64,000 nt of DNA from Geodermatophilus amargosae (GTDB lineage: Bacteria > Actinomycetota > Actinomycetes > Mycobacteriales > Geodermatophilaceae). The notes under the pieces are model-generated. The model saw nothing but the letters and a program-made list of their open reading frames with translations, did not search any database and was not told where the DNA came from. This document shows, in pieces, positions 56,548 through 64,000 of the stretch (the first letter of the stretch is position 1; each line of letters begins with the position of its first letter). The stretch is taken from contig NZ_FPBA01000013.1 in NCBI RefSeq assembly GCF_900116515.1, positions 83,078-147,077 on the forward strand, in the 5' to 3' direction. The position numbers and the translations under genes were made by a program.

Positions 56548-57695
56548 ATGGCGGGGTCGATCAACACGGTCGAGCTGGAGGACGGCACCAGGCGCCATCG
56601 AGCCCGGTATCGCGACGTCGCCCGCCGGCAGCACGAGCGGCGCTTCCGGCAGAAGGTCGACGCCCAACGCTGGCTCGACGAGCAGACGTCCGCGCTCGTC
56701 ACGCAGACCTGGACGGCTCCCGAGCGCGGGCGGGTCACCGTGGAGGCCTGGGCGGCACAGTGGCTCGACGCGCAGACCGGCCTCAAGCCGAGCACGCGCT
56801 ACCGCTGCCGGTCGCTGCTGCGGTCGCAGGTCCTCCCGCGCTGGGGTCGGTACCGGCTGGCCGACGTCACGCACGCCGACGTCGCCGCCTGGGTGGCGAA
56901 GATGAGTGGCGGGGGCCTCGCGCCGGCCACCGTCCGCCAGGCCCACCGCGTCCTGGCGCTCGTCCTCATCCTCGCCGTCCGCGACGGGCGCATCTCACGC
57001 AACCCGGCCGTCGAGGTGCCGCTCCCTCGGGTGCGGCGGGGCGAGCCGCGGTTCCTCACCCGCGAAGGGGTCGAGCGGCTCGCCGAGGCGGCGGGGGAGT
57101 GCGGCGACGTAGTCCGGCTGCTCGCCTACACCGACTGCGCTTCGGGAGCTGGCCGGCCTCCGCGTCCGTCGCGTCGACTTCCTCCGCCGCCGGCTGACCA
57201 TCGCGAGAGCGCCACTGAGGTCGGCGGCACCGTGGAGTTCGGCGCACCTAAGACGCACCAGCAGCGGACCGTCCCGTTCCCCGTCGCGCTCGCCGAGCCG
57301 CTGGTGCGTCGGTGCGAGGGCAAGGGTCCTGACGACCTCGTCATCACCTCGCCGGAGGGCACGGTCCTCCGGTCGGGCAACGTCCGCCGCCGCTTCTCCG
57401 ACCCGGCGGCTACTGCAGCAGGACTGGAGAACCTCAGTCCGCACGACCTCCGGCACACCGCGGCCAGCCTCCTGGTCGCCTCCGGCGCCCACGTGAAGGC
57501 GGTCCAGCGGATGCTCGGGCCGCCTCCGCAGCGATGACGCTCGACGTCTACTCGGGCCTGTTCGACGACGACCTGAGCGCCCTCGCCGAGCGCATGGACG
57601 CCGCCCACCAGGAGGCAGTCACGGAGCGTGTTGTGGGCGCCGTGTGGGCGCCGGCCAAGATCCGCGATCTCGACGACCCTCGACCACGGCGCTGA
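56548..57695 (+). pseudogene. Tyrosine recombinase (phage-type integrase), multiply frameshifted
   Basis: The gene starts at ATG 56548. The N-terminal part has the arm-binding and core-binding domains (SINTVELEDGTRRHRARYRD, VTVEAWAAQWLDAQTGL, LKPSTRYRCRSLLRSQVLPRWG). The catalytic domain begins FLTREGVERLAEAAGECGDVVRLLAY, but the arginine box LRFG-ELAGLRVRRVDFL-RRRLTIAR is spread over three frames (57137-57215). HDLRHTAASLL is in the original frame again, then a base is lost at about 57522, removing the second catalytic His (LGH to LGP). The Tyr box LDVYSGLFDDDLSALAERMD continues in another frame to 57695. The enzyme is dead as written. Its end lies 18 bases from the right att-like repeat, the normal place for an integrase. 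Confidence 0.85.
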
Positions 57696-57712
57696 ACTGC
57701 ACAGACATCGGT

Positions 57713-57767
57713 GGGGCGGGTGGGACTCGAACCCACGACCCAGGGATTATGAGCCCGTTTCCGCCCC
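57713..57767 (-). other. tRNA-like fold lacking a D-arm (CAT anticodon), right att site
   Basis: On the minus strand GGGGCGG (57767-57761) pairs with CCGCCCC (57719-57713) as a perfect 7-bp acceptor stem. Next come only two bases, an anticodon arm ACGGG/TCCCT with loop CTCATAA (57754-57748), a short variable region and a perfect T-arm GTGGG/CCCAC. The D-arm of 15-20 bases is missing entirely. The encoded end is ACC rather than CCA. The 40 bases 57714-57753 repeat the left site at 49060-49099, so this is probably an integration scar of a methionine-type or tRNA-Ile(CAT) gene, not a working tRNA. Confidence 0.65.
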
Positions 57768-58445
57768 TCTCTTGACGTGCGTCGATCTTGGCGACTAGGC
57801 CGTTGAACTGCGCTTTCGTGGTTGGACGTCTCTGGCGCTAACCGACGGTTTGTGGTCCTCTTGCGGACTTTCTGCGGACTCGCTGCGGACTGGCGAACTT
57901 CCGCGGCTGACTCCTCAGCGACTGATAGGGCAGCCACTGACGAGCTCCAGTGGTGGCTCGTCGCCTGGTAGCTGCGGAGCATGGAGGTGCCATCTCGCTA
58001 GCAGGTGCGCGCCGCCCCGTTCCTGAAATCTCGTCCGTCTGTCCACCGAAGCCAGCCGAGCCGCCGCCGTCCGGCACCGCGGCGGCCGAGCTGCGTGTCC
58101 TATAGGGCGGCTTCGAAGCGGGTGCCAGGCCGTACCCGCGAACTCCAAGACGCTGGGACCACGAGCGGCCTTCGGCGAGGCCGCTGGGGACCACCACTTC
58201 CGCAGAGATCCCCAGAAGGCCCTGGGTGAGGACACCCAGCAGCGCTCGCCGGGGTGCTCGGCCCGGAGCATCCGATCACCTTGCACGCCGCGCGGGGCTG
58301 GCATCGGTCCCCTTGGTTGGAGATGAGGCACGCGGCCCAATGTTGGTGAACGGCGAAACCGGTCGTGCAGGTGAATGAGAAGCGCCCTGGCGCCACCATG
58401 CCCTGGGTGGACCTTGACCTCCGCGGCCTGCGCCACCATCGGGAG
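57768..58445. other. Gene-free stretch right of the att site
   Basis: No gene is supported in these 678 bases. The 11-bp triplicate repeat at 57862-57894 lies in it. The minus strand reads an integrase-tail-like composition near the repeat, too short and unanchored to call. Confidence 0.45.
57862..57894. repeat. Three tandem 11-bp repeats
   Basis: TGCGGACT occurs at 57862, 57873 and 57884, each 11 bases apart, with three variable bases between. A spacing of one helical turn places all copies on one DNA face, like arm-type or excisionase sites next to an attachment site. It lies 95 bases from the tRNA-like fold. Confidence 0.55.
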
Positions 58446-59324
58446 ATGACAGAAGCTACGCCTCCGCAGACAGCGATGACCTCGGTGCTGGAGGATGGCC
58501 GGCGCATCTCCTGGGCCGAGTACGGCCGCGCCTCCGGAGTGCCGCTGTTGTTCTTGCACGGCACGCCGGGCTCACGACTTCAAGTTCGGAGGATGCACGG
58601 GCCGGCGATGGCTGCGGGGATCCGCGTGGTCGCACCCGAGCGACCCGGTTACGGGGCCAGTGATCCGGTGCCCGGCGGCGTCACCTTCACCGGGTACGCC
58701 GACGACCTGCGTCAACTGCTCGACCACCTCGAGCTGCCGATGGTCACGTTAGGAGGGGCCAGCGGTGGCGGCGGGTTCGCGCTGGCCACCGCCATACTCC
58801 ATCCGGAGCGGGTCACGCGGTTGGTCCTGATCTCGGCAGCCGTGCCGGCTCCTCGCTCCGCGCTGCGGGGGATGTCTCCGCCACTGCGTGTGCTGCTGTG
58901 GCTGGCCGCGCATACCCCGGGGCCCACCGAGAGGTTGCTGGCCGCGCAGCTGTCGACCGATCTCGCCTCCGCCGCCAGCGTGAGGCGGAGACGCCGACTG
59001 CCGGCCGCCGACCGCCGGTTGTTCGACGATCCAACGTGGCGCGCCCACTTCGCGGATGACTTCCGTGAGGCCTTCCGGCAGGGGCCGAGGGCCACCGTGC
59101 ACGATCTCCGCCCCTGGCGGGAACCTCTCGGTGTGAACCTGGTGAACCTGACCGTCGAGACCGTCCTGCTGCACGGGTCCGACGACGTCAACGTGCCCAT
59201 CGGGATCGCCCGATGGTTCGCGGCGCAGGTGCCGTCCAGCCGGTTGATCGAGACTCCGGGGGCCGCCCACCTGTTCACGCTCGAACATCCCGAGGTGATC
59301 CTCGAGTGGGTCGCCCCCAGGTAG
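58446..59324 (+). CDS. Alpha/beta hydrolase
   Basis: The protein is 292 residues from ATG 58446, with GGGAG just upstream. The oxyanion motif is LLFLHGTPGSRLQVRR, the nucleophile elbow GGASGGGGFALA, the acid Asp in LLHGSDDVNVPIGIARWFAA and the His in PGAAHLFTLEHPE. The fold is complete. It belongs to the broad esterase/epoxide hydrolase-like group; the unusual GxSGGG elbow is shared by several actinobacterial members. No neighbour suggests a substrate. Confidence 0.88.
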   Translation: MTEATPPQTAMTSVLEDGRRISWAEYGRASGVPLLFLHGTPGSRLQVRRMHGPAMAAGIRVVAPERPGYGASDPVPGGVTFTGYADDLRQLLDHLELPMVTLGGASGGGGFALATAILHPERVTRLVLISAAVPAPRSALRGMSPPLRVLLWLAAHTPGPTERLLAAQLSTDLASAASVRRRRRLPAADRRLFDDPTWRAHFADDFREAFRQGPRATVHDLRPWREPLGVNLVNLTVETVLLHGSDDVNVPIGIARWFAAQVPSSRLIETPGAAHLFTLEHPEVILEWVAPR

Positions 59325-59873
59325 AGATCCTCACGGGCAGGTGTCAGCGAATGGACTGAAGTGGAGACAGGTGCTGGCGAGGAAGCTATTCCCTCGGCAG
59401 GCAGGCGTCGCCCGGCTGGGAGACCACAAACAAGACGTTGCGGAAGTAGGCCTTCCGTCTCTGGCCGGTCATAGCCCGTTGTCGCATGCCCTACGTATTC
59501 AGCAGGCTCGCCGTGCTAGTCCGGTGCAAGGCCCAAGGGGGAGGCCACTCAGGTCAGCGCCTCCGGAGAGCGGAAAAACGAGGATTGAGCGTCGTTGGCA
59601 GGTGCCGATTGTTGCGCATATTCCCAGGTCGGCGGCCTGAGTGGTCGCTTGCCGTGGATGGCCATGGATGGCCGCAGACGGACCTCGTGTTGCCCCAGTG
59701 TTGCCCGAGACGCCACACCGGTGGTGTCACCGGGCCTGGTGGCACTGGAGGACCGCTGATAGGGAGATGGACACCTGCGGGTGGGTCTTCGCAACGTGGC
59801 TGCCGGCATCCAGTGCGCGACCGACCAGGACGAGACGGTCGATGGCTGCGCACCGCCGGCCGCCGCCGGCTGC
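59325..59873. other. Gene-free stretch
   Basis: No supportable gene. The sequence between the hydrolase and the transposase remnant is mixed in composition and may be IS debris. Confidence 0.45.
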
Positions 59874-60203
59874 TCACCGTGGCCCGGCAAGGCCGCCCTG
59901 CGGGTCGGGGACCGGCTGGTCGCCGACATCGTGGCCGTGCTGGCAGAGCAGACGGTGGTGGTGCTCGGCAGCCCCGCGGCTGGCCCGCGACCTGTCCAGC
60001 CGGCCGGTCTCGCCCAGCCGATCCAGGACCGACCGGTGGAGCCGGTCGAAGGCGATGCCCTCCAGCACGTCTCGGTCGGCGGTGCGGGGCCGGCCGGTGC
60101 GGCCGTGCACTGCCGGCTTGCGCGGTGGGATCAGCGGCTCGACCAGCGCGCAGAGCTCGTCACTGACGAGCCGCCGCGGCGCCGAAGACACCGACGGCGA
60201 CAT
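59874..60203 (-). pseudogene. IS5-family transposase remnant with internal deletion
   Basis: On the minus strand the start of an IS5/IS1182-type transposase is visible: LVSDELCALVEPLIPPRKPAVHGRTGRPRTADRDVLEGI. The sequence then jumps directly to FDRLHRSVLDRLGETGRLDRSRAS, which in intact elements lies about 40 residues further on. The catalytic DDE domain is missing. No terminal inverted repeats could be identified. The copy is non-functional. Confidence 0.75.
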
Positions 60204-60591
60204 GGCGCGCAGCCTGCGCCGATCCCACAGCGGCCGACGGAGCCCGAGGACCTACCTCCGCAACGTCTTCTCACCCCGCATGACCTCCGCCGGCAGTAGC
60301 AACGATCCTCGCCCACTTCACCTTCAGGGGCGGCGCGCCTCTGCCCCGGACCGACGATGCAGCTCGCGTCGATCAGCCTCCGGTATCGCGACCATGCGCA
60401 CCCGCGCGGCCATGAGGAACGGTTCGCCCACGCCAGGGATGACGCAAAGAACCGCTGCGACGGAGCACTCGGACTTGACGGGCCAACCTAGTTTCAAGGT
60501 CCGCGGGGATCCCTTTGCGCAGCCGAGCCAGCCCCCCTTGGCAGCAGCGAGTGGTGCTGCCACCCTTGCCTCGAGTGACAGGAGGTGAGCT
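60204..60591. other. Gene-free stretch, possible second IS fragment
   Basis: Minus-strand codons near 60320-60400 read VAIPEADRRELHRRSGAEARRP, then KWARIVATA in another frame, faintly like the start of IS630-type transposases. Nothing else is supportable. Confidence 0.3.
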
Positions 60592-60897
60592 GTGGACGCT
60601 TCGTCCGGCCCCCCCTTACCCGCCTACGTTGAATTCCCGACCCGATTCCGGGCGATGACTACGCGGTCCAAGACGGTTTGCTCAGCTTGCCGCAACCCAG
60701 CCATCGCCATGCTCTCGGCCTGTCGGGACCCAAGCTGTAGTCGTCCGACCGTGTGCTTGAGATGCCCCTGGGGGAGTCTGACGCGGAGTCATGGACGCCG
60801 AGCCAACGTTGCGTGCCGCAAAGATGCAACGACAGGCGATGATCAAATGACAGGAGGTAGCCGGCATGGCAGTGCGCTTGGGCGGGCGGGTGGTTGA
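60592..60897 (+). CDS. Possible small Cys-rich protein
   Basis: The GTG at 60592 follows an excellent AGGAGGTGAG site. The 101 codons encode eight cysteines (SACRNPAIAMLSACRDPSCSRPTVCLRC) but have otherwise unconvincing composition, and the frame overlaps the next gene by 32 bases. It could be a leader or chance frame. Confidence 0.25.
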   Translation: MDASSGPPLPAYVEFPTRFRAMTTRSKTVCSACRNPAIAMLSACRDPSCSRPTVCLRCPWGSLTRSHGRRANVACRKDATTGDDQMTGGSRHGSALGRAGG

Positions 60898-61135
60898 ACT
60901 GCTCGCTACCAGGGATACAGTCAATATTGTATTGGACAACGATCCTGCCGTTGGGCCGAAACACAATCGGTTTATCCTGCGGAACAGTCATCAGAACTAC
61001 AATGCACTTTATTCCCTAGCACTGGCCGCCGCGGCGAATCGCTGGACCCTGGTGATCAGAATCGCGGGCGACGCGCAGATAGACCCCGAGCAGGAGGCCG
61101 AGGTGGCCCTTCTCGGCGTTGCATGGGAGAGGTAG
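60866..61135 (+). CDS. Small hypothetical protein, possibly a partner of the SGNH hydrolase
   Basis: The protein is 89 residues from ATG 60866 with AGGAGGT nine bases upstream. NYNALYSLALAAAANRWTLVIRI is a likely central helix and strand, after strands VVELLATRDTVNIVLDNDP and HNRFILRN; the end is EAEVALLGVAWER. G+C is clearly lower than in the main chromosome. I do not recognise a named family. Its stop lies inside the first codons of the next gene (13-base overlap), so translation may be coupled. Confidence 0.65.
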   Translation: MAVRLGGRVVELLATRDTVNIVLDNDPAVGPKHNRFILRNSHQNYNALYSLALAAAANRWTLVIRIAGDAQIDPEQEAEVALLGVAWER

Positions 61136-62696
61136 CACCTCAGCACTCCCCATCAGTGAAACGATTCTTCACCAAGAAGACCTCCTGTGCCGCACTCATG
61201 ATGGGCGAATCCATGAGTAACGATGTTCCAACCTTTCGCTTTCTCGCCCACTCGCGCCTCCCCGAGCCAGGTCGTGATTACGATCCTGAAGTGCATCGGT
61301 ATAGCGCTGCGTACGTCAACCCGGACGGTTACGGCCTGACCGTCGACGCCTTTCCCGGCGCCGACGTCGTAGAGGTCATCGAGGACCCAGAACCTCAGCA
61401 GGGAGGCCCCGATAACCAAGAACCGATAATCATCAAACGATTAAGGGTACCCGCGGACACTGTGGCTTTCGACTTCACTATCAGGCGCAGCAGTGGAGGA
61501 TTCGAACAGACCGTTTCGAGAAGGATAGAAAGACTTGAGGGCGTGATCAATGAAGCCCAGTCAAATGCAGCCTGGAAACTGGGCGTCACCGTTCCCATGC
61601 AAGGCACCTACACCTGCAGCGTGCGACTCCGAAATCAGTCCGGAACGGGGCCGACTCGCGAGGCTTCTCTTGCACTGCGTGACCGCCTCGTGGTTGTGCT
61701 TGGGGACTCTTTCGCCTCCGGTGAAGGCAATCCAGACGAGCCTGGAGAGGTTAGCGGCATCCTCGGCGAAGGGGTGTGCGAGAACGCTACCGCTAACATC
61801 GTAATTAAGCGGACGGCCCCTATGCGTAGGGTGGCCAGTTGGCTTGAGCCTCGCGGACATCGCTCAATGCGATCGGGCCACGTTCGTGGTAGCGACGCTG
61901 CGCAAGACCTAGAGAGGGGCAGGGTTGTAACTCTGCTCTCCTTTGCCACGTCCGGCGCTGAGGTGGAACGTGGCCTGTTGTCAGCGCAGCATGATTGGCA
62001 GAGTGCGCTTGGAGGACAGGTTGAGGAGGCTAAGAGGGCGATAGGCAATCGACCCGTCGATGCGTTGCTGCTTTCCATCGGCGGCAACGATGTTGGCTTT
62101 GCTTCTGGTCTCGAGGGCCTCGCGGGCGACTGGAGGGATGGCGGTCGAGACGAGATGGTCCGCTCTACGCGACAGAGGATCGACGCACTGGCGGACTGCT
62201 TTGAAAAAATGGCAACACAGGTACAGTCGCTAGTTAACCCGCGACGGGTATATATCACTGAGTACCCGGCGGGGATGTTCGATAAGAGGGATCCTTCGGG
62301 ACGCTCACTCGGCGTACGGGGGGATGGATGTGGAGTATTTGATTCTGGCATCTTCATGAGAGTGTCAATTGACGACGCAGAAGCGATCTTTGATCTGGCT
62401 CATCAACTCAACGACCAGATAAAGCGGGCCGCTGATCGATACGGTTGGACATACCTTGATGGTATTGCTGAAGGCTTCGCAGGGCATGGTTACTGTATGA
62501 CGGGTGTTGACAGGTTCTTCGTCCTTGCCGAGGAGTCATGTCACAGTCAGGGCGATTTGAGGGCACGATGCACCCGAACGAGCGCGGCCACTCGGTGTAC
62601 CAAAAGGTCGTTGCGGATGTGTTGCGACGGGAGTTCGAGAATGGTGCTATCGAGCGCTCAGGATGCTTGGAGTCGATCCTGCACATGATGACATGA
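61123..62696 (+). pseudogene. SGNH-family hydrolase with N-terminal beta domain, frameshifted near the end
   Basis: Starts are possible at ATG 61123 (overlapping the previous gene), 61198 or 61213. An N-terminal domain of about 180 residues looks beta-rich. The SGNH blocks follow: LVVVLGDSFASGEGNP (nucleophile Ser), the middle block with LLLSIGGNDVGFASG, and block V MHPNERGHSVYQ, which carries the catalytic His. This last block is read only after a one-base frame change at about 62565, where a G seems to be missing from a G run. The uncorrected frame ends at 62688 without it. Members act as esterases or carbohydrate de-acylases. No signal peptide is seen. Confidence 0.75.
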
Positions 62697-62851
62697 CCAG
62701 CAATCATCTCTTCCCTGCATGCAGCAACAATCATGCGAGCGATCAAGAGTCGGCGATCTGAAAGTATCGAGCCGAAATATCTGTCCCGACTCAAGGAAAT
62801 CGCTCAAATCCTCGAACGCTTCTGGCGCTAGCGTCGGACATCGGTGGGGAG

Positions 62852-63844
62852 ATGTACGTGGCACGAACCGCACGACGCGATCGACCCACTGCAATCAAGG
62901 TGCGCAATGATGCCTCCGTTGCGGGGATCGGCCGGAGGCAATATCGAGACGGGCATAACCCCACCCGGCAATCCGATGAGAGCCCAAGCCCTATTTCCGA
63001 GGCAGGCCAGGTCTGGGAGTTGATCTCGCTAGTCGTTGCCCCGACTACGCTCGCAACTGCACTCTTATACTGGTTCGGGTTGGAGTTCACGGAGGCTCGG
63101 TCTGGCTACTTTGGCCTCCCCGCCGAGATGCTGAACTTCTCGACCACTGACTATCTCGTTCGCGGGGTCGCGGCTGGTATCGTGCCGTTGATTGTCTTAG
63201 TCCTTTTCGTCCTCGTGGCCGTAACAATGTGGACCGCGGCTCGTCGTCTCGCGGATCGGCTCGGGGCCTCGGAGCGCTTCCAGTGGGCGCTATGGACGGT
63301 TGCAGGTCTAGGAGCTGCGCTGACCGTTGCCGGCTCGTACGCGATCCTCTGGCCGCTGCCTACGCCAATTAATGGGTACTTGCTCCCTCCGCTGCTGCTT
63401 GCCAGTGGTCCCCTGATCGCTACAGGCGCTCTGGAGATGCTGCGTCCACGTGGGTCCGAAAGGACATGGTCCGTCCGCATCGGCATCACCGCAGCAATTG
63501 CACTGACTTTGCTGAGCGTTTTCTGGGGCTCCTCCCTCTACGCGGACGCACTCGGTCGAGGACGAGCCGCAGCGCTGGCCGACTCGCTCGATCAACTTCC
63601 AGAGGTTCGGCTCTACAGCGAGCGCTCGCTGGGGATTGACCTCGGCGACGTGGTGACTGAACGGATGTCCAGCAATGAAAACCGGCGCTATCCGGTCCGG
63701 TACGACGGACTCAGGTTGCTCCTGCGGTCCGGCGACAGATATTTCCTTGTCCCTAACGACTGGACCGCGTCCACTGGCGTGATCCTGGTCGTCCTGGAAG
63801 CCGCCGATATCCGCATAGAACTGTCTCCTGGAGGCTCGTCATGA
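62852..63844 (+). CDS. Hypothetical membrane protein with four helices
   Basis: The protein is 330 residues from ATG 62852. The first 55 residues are polar. Hydrophobic helices follow at about 56-75 (LISLVVAPTTLATALLYWFGLEF), 105-125 (AAGIVPLIVLVLFVLVAVTMW), 145-165 (WTVAGLGAALTVAGSYAILW) and 215-235 (IGITAAIALTLLSVFWGSSLY), with one or two weaker ones. The last 90 residues are soluble and probably outside or in the periplasm-equivalent space. No family is recognised. Its TGA overlaps the ATG of the following lipoprotein gene, so the two are co-translated. Confidence 0.8.
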   Translation: MYVARTARRDRPTAIKVRNDASVAGIGRRQYRDGHNPTRQSDESPSPISEAGQVWELISLVVAPTTLATALLYWFGLEFTEARSGYFGLPAEMLNFSTTDYLVRGVAAGIVPLIVLVLFVLVAVTMWTAARRLADRLGASERFQWALWTVAGLGAALTVAGSYAILWPLPTPINGYLLPPLLLASGPLIATGALEMLRPRGSERTWSVRIGITAAIALTLLSVFWGSSLYADALGRGRAAALADSLDQLPEVRLYSERSLGIDLGDVVTERMSSNENRRYPVRYDGLRLLLRSGDRYFLVPNDWTASTGVILVVLEAADIRIELSPGGSS

Positions 63845-64000
63845 GCAATCGGGCCCTGGCCATCCTTATCGCTGGCGCGCTGTTCATGAGCCTGGTCGGG
63901 TGCACCAGCCAAGACTCCGAACAAACTGAGGCGACCTCCGCGCAAAGTAGTGATGACGGTGGGAATGGTGACAACGGGAATGGTGACAACGGGAATGGTG
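63841..64000 (+). CDS. Lipoprotein with GDNGN repeats, N-terminal part
   Basis: The gene starts at ATG 63841, overlapping the previous stop by four bases, and runs off the window. The first 20 residues are a lipoprotein signal (MSNRALAILIAGALFMSLVG) with Cys21 as the lipidation site. Behind it is a Ser/Gln/Asp-rich spacer and from 63961 a 15-base repeat (GGGAATGGTGACAAC) coding Gly-Asn-Gly-Asp-Asn. Two full copies and part of a third are seen before the window ends. The linker would hold a domain away from the membrane; that domain lies beyond the window. Confidence 0.8.
   Translation, partial: MSNRALAILIAGALFMSLVGCTSQDSEQTEATSAQSSDDGGNGDNGNGDNGNG

Noticed and set aside
59340..59560. Riboswitch or group II intron-like RNA between the hydrolase and the IS remnant
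   Set aside because: Some GGGAGACC-like blocks caught the eye, but no consistent stem set or known core could be assembled.
60659..60991. Minus-strand small frame opposite the low-G+C hypothetical gene
   Set aside because: The plus-strand gene at 60866 has a strong ribosome site and better protein composition.

Overview
The very high G+C content, dense gene packing, many GTG starts and family content (a HelR-type RNA polymerase recycling factor with its rifamycin-associated element, a GPP34 remnant, an F420-type LLM oxidoreductase, a WS/DGAT enzyme, a fused acyl-CoA carboxylase) point to a GC-rich actinobacterium. A member of the Geodermatophilaceae would fit, but that is an inference without a marker gene. 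From 1 to about 49 kb the window looks like ordinary chromosome with an accessory catabolic flavour. From about 49.06 kb rightwards it looks like a decaying genomic island: tRNA-derived direct repeats, a broken integrase, frameshifted genes, transposase scraps and, from about 60.6 kb, visibly lower G+C.

Layout. 0-3.8 kb: end of a GH2 glycosidase, a DUF1349 protein and a GH3 glycosidase. 3.9-7.2 kb: an XRE regulator divergent from an alcohol dehydrogenase/MFS pair. 7.2-7.9 kb: a MazF-type toxin-antitoxin pair set between two perfect inverted repeats. 7.9-10.3 kb: TetR plus a 14-helix drug exporter. 10.9-19.5 kb: a divergent catabolic locus. The minus arm is amidohydrolase, FAD aromatic hydroxylase and IclR regulator; the plus arm is class III CoA-transferase, citryl-CoA-lyase-like protein, LigB, LigA and an MDR oxidoreductase. 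19.5-21.8 kb: an XRE-cupin regulator, a perfect operator and a thioredoxin-reductase-like/methyltransferase fusion. 22.7-26.7 kb: formamidase, APC permease and an AmiC-like binding protein without a signal peptide, divergent from MarR.

27-49 kb: acyl-CoA dehydrogenase, glycerate kinase, K+ channel, Ser/Thr kinase, a deletion scar joining two 5'-truncated genes, a three-domain acyl-CoA carboxylase, secreted proteins (one strongly Pro/Glu-rich), TspO, a TetR-controlled membrane protein, a LysR/EamA pair, an SDR, HelR, and small or decayed genes.

49.06-57.75 kb: a putative integrated element bounded by 40-bp direct repeats that copy the 3' half of a CAT-anticodon tRNA. It carries a frameshifted MarR/GNAT gene, a TetR with its own operator, a CocE-like protein that seems to lack its catalytic Asp and His, an LLM oxidoreductase, a WS/DGAT and an integrase broken by several frameshifts. 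The right-hand repeat lies in a tRNA-like fold with no D-arm. 57.8-64 kb: further island material, with an alpha/beta hydrolase, IS remnants, a small conserved-looking protein overlapping a frameshifted SGNH hydrolase, a membrane protein and the start of a lipoprotein with GDNGN repeats.

Working picture. The 11-19.5 kb locus looks like a complete upper and ring-cleavage pathway for a hydroxylated aromatic or amino/N-substituted aromatic compound. Its unusual lower branch may activate a citrate-like ring-cleavage product to a CoA ester and split it. The neighbouring formamidase/permease/AmiC locus would supply amide nitrogen scavenging. All functions are inferred from sequence motifs read by eye; no database search was run.
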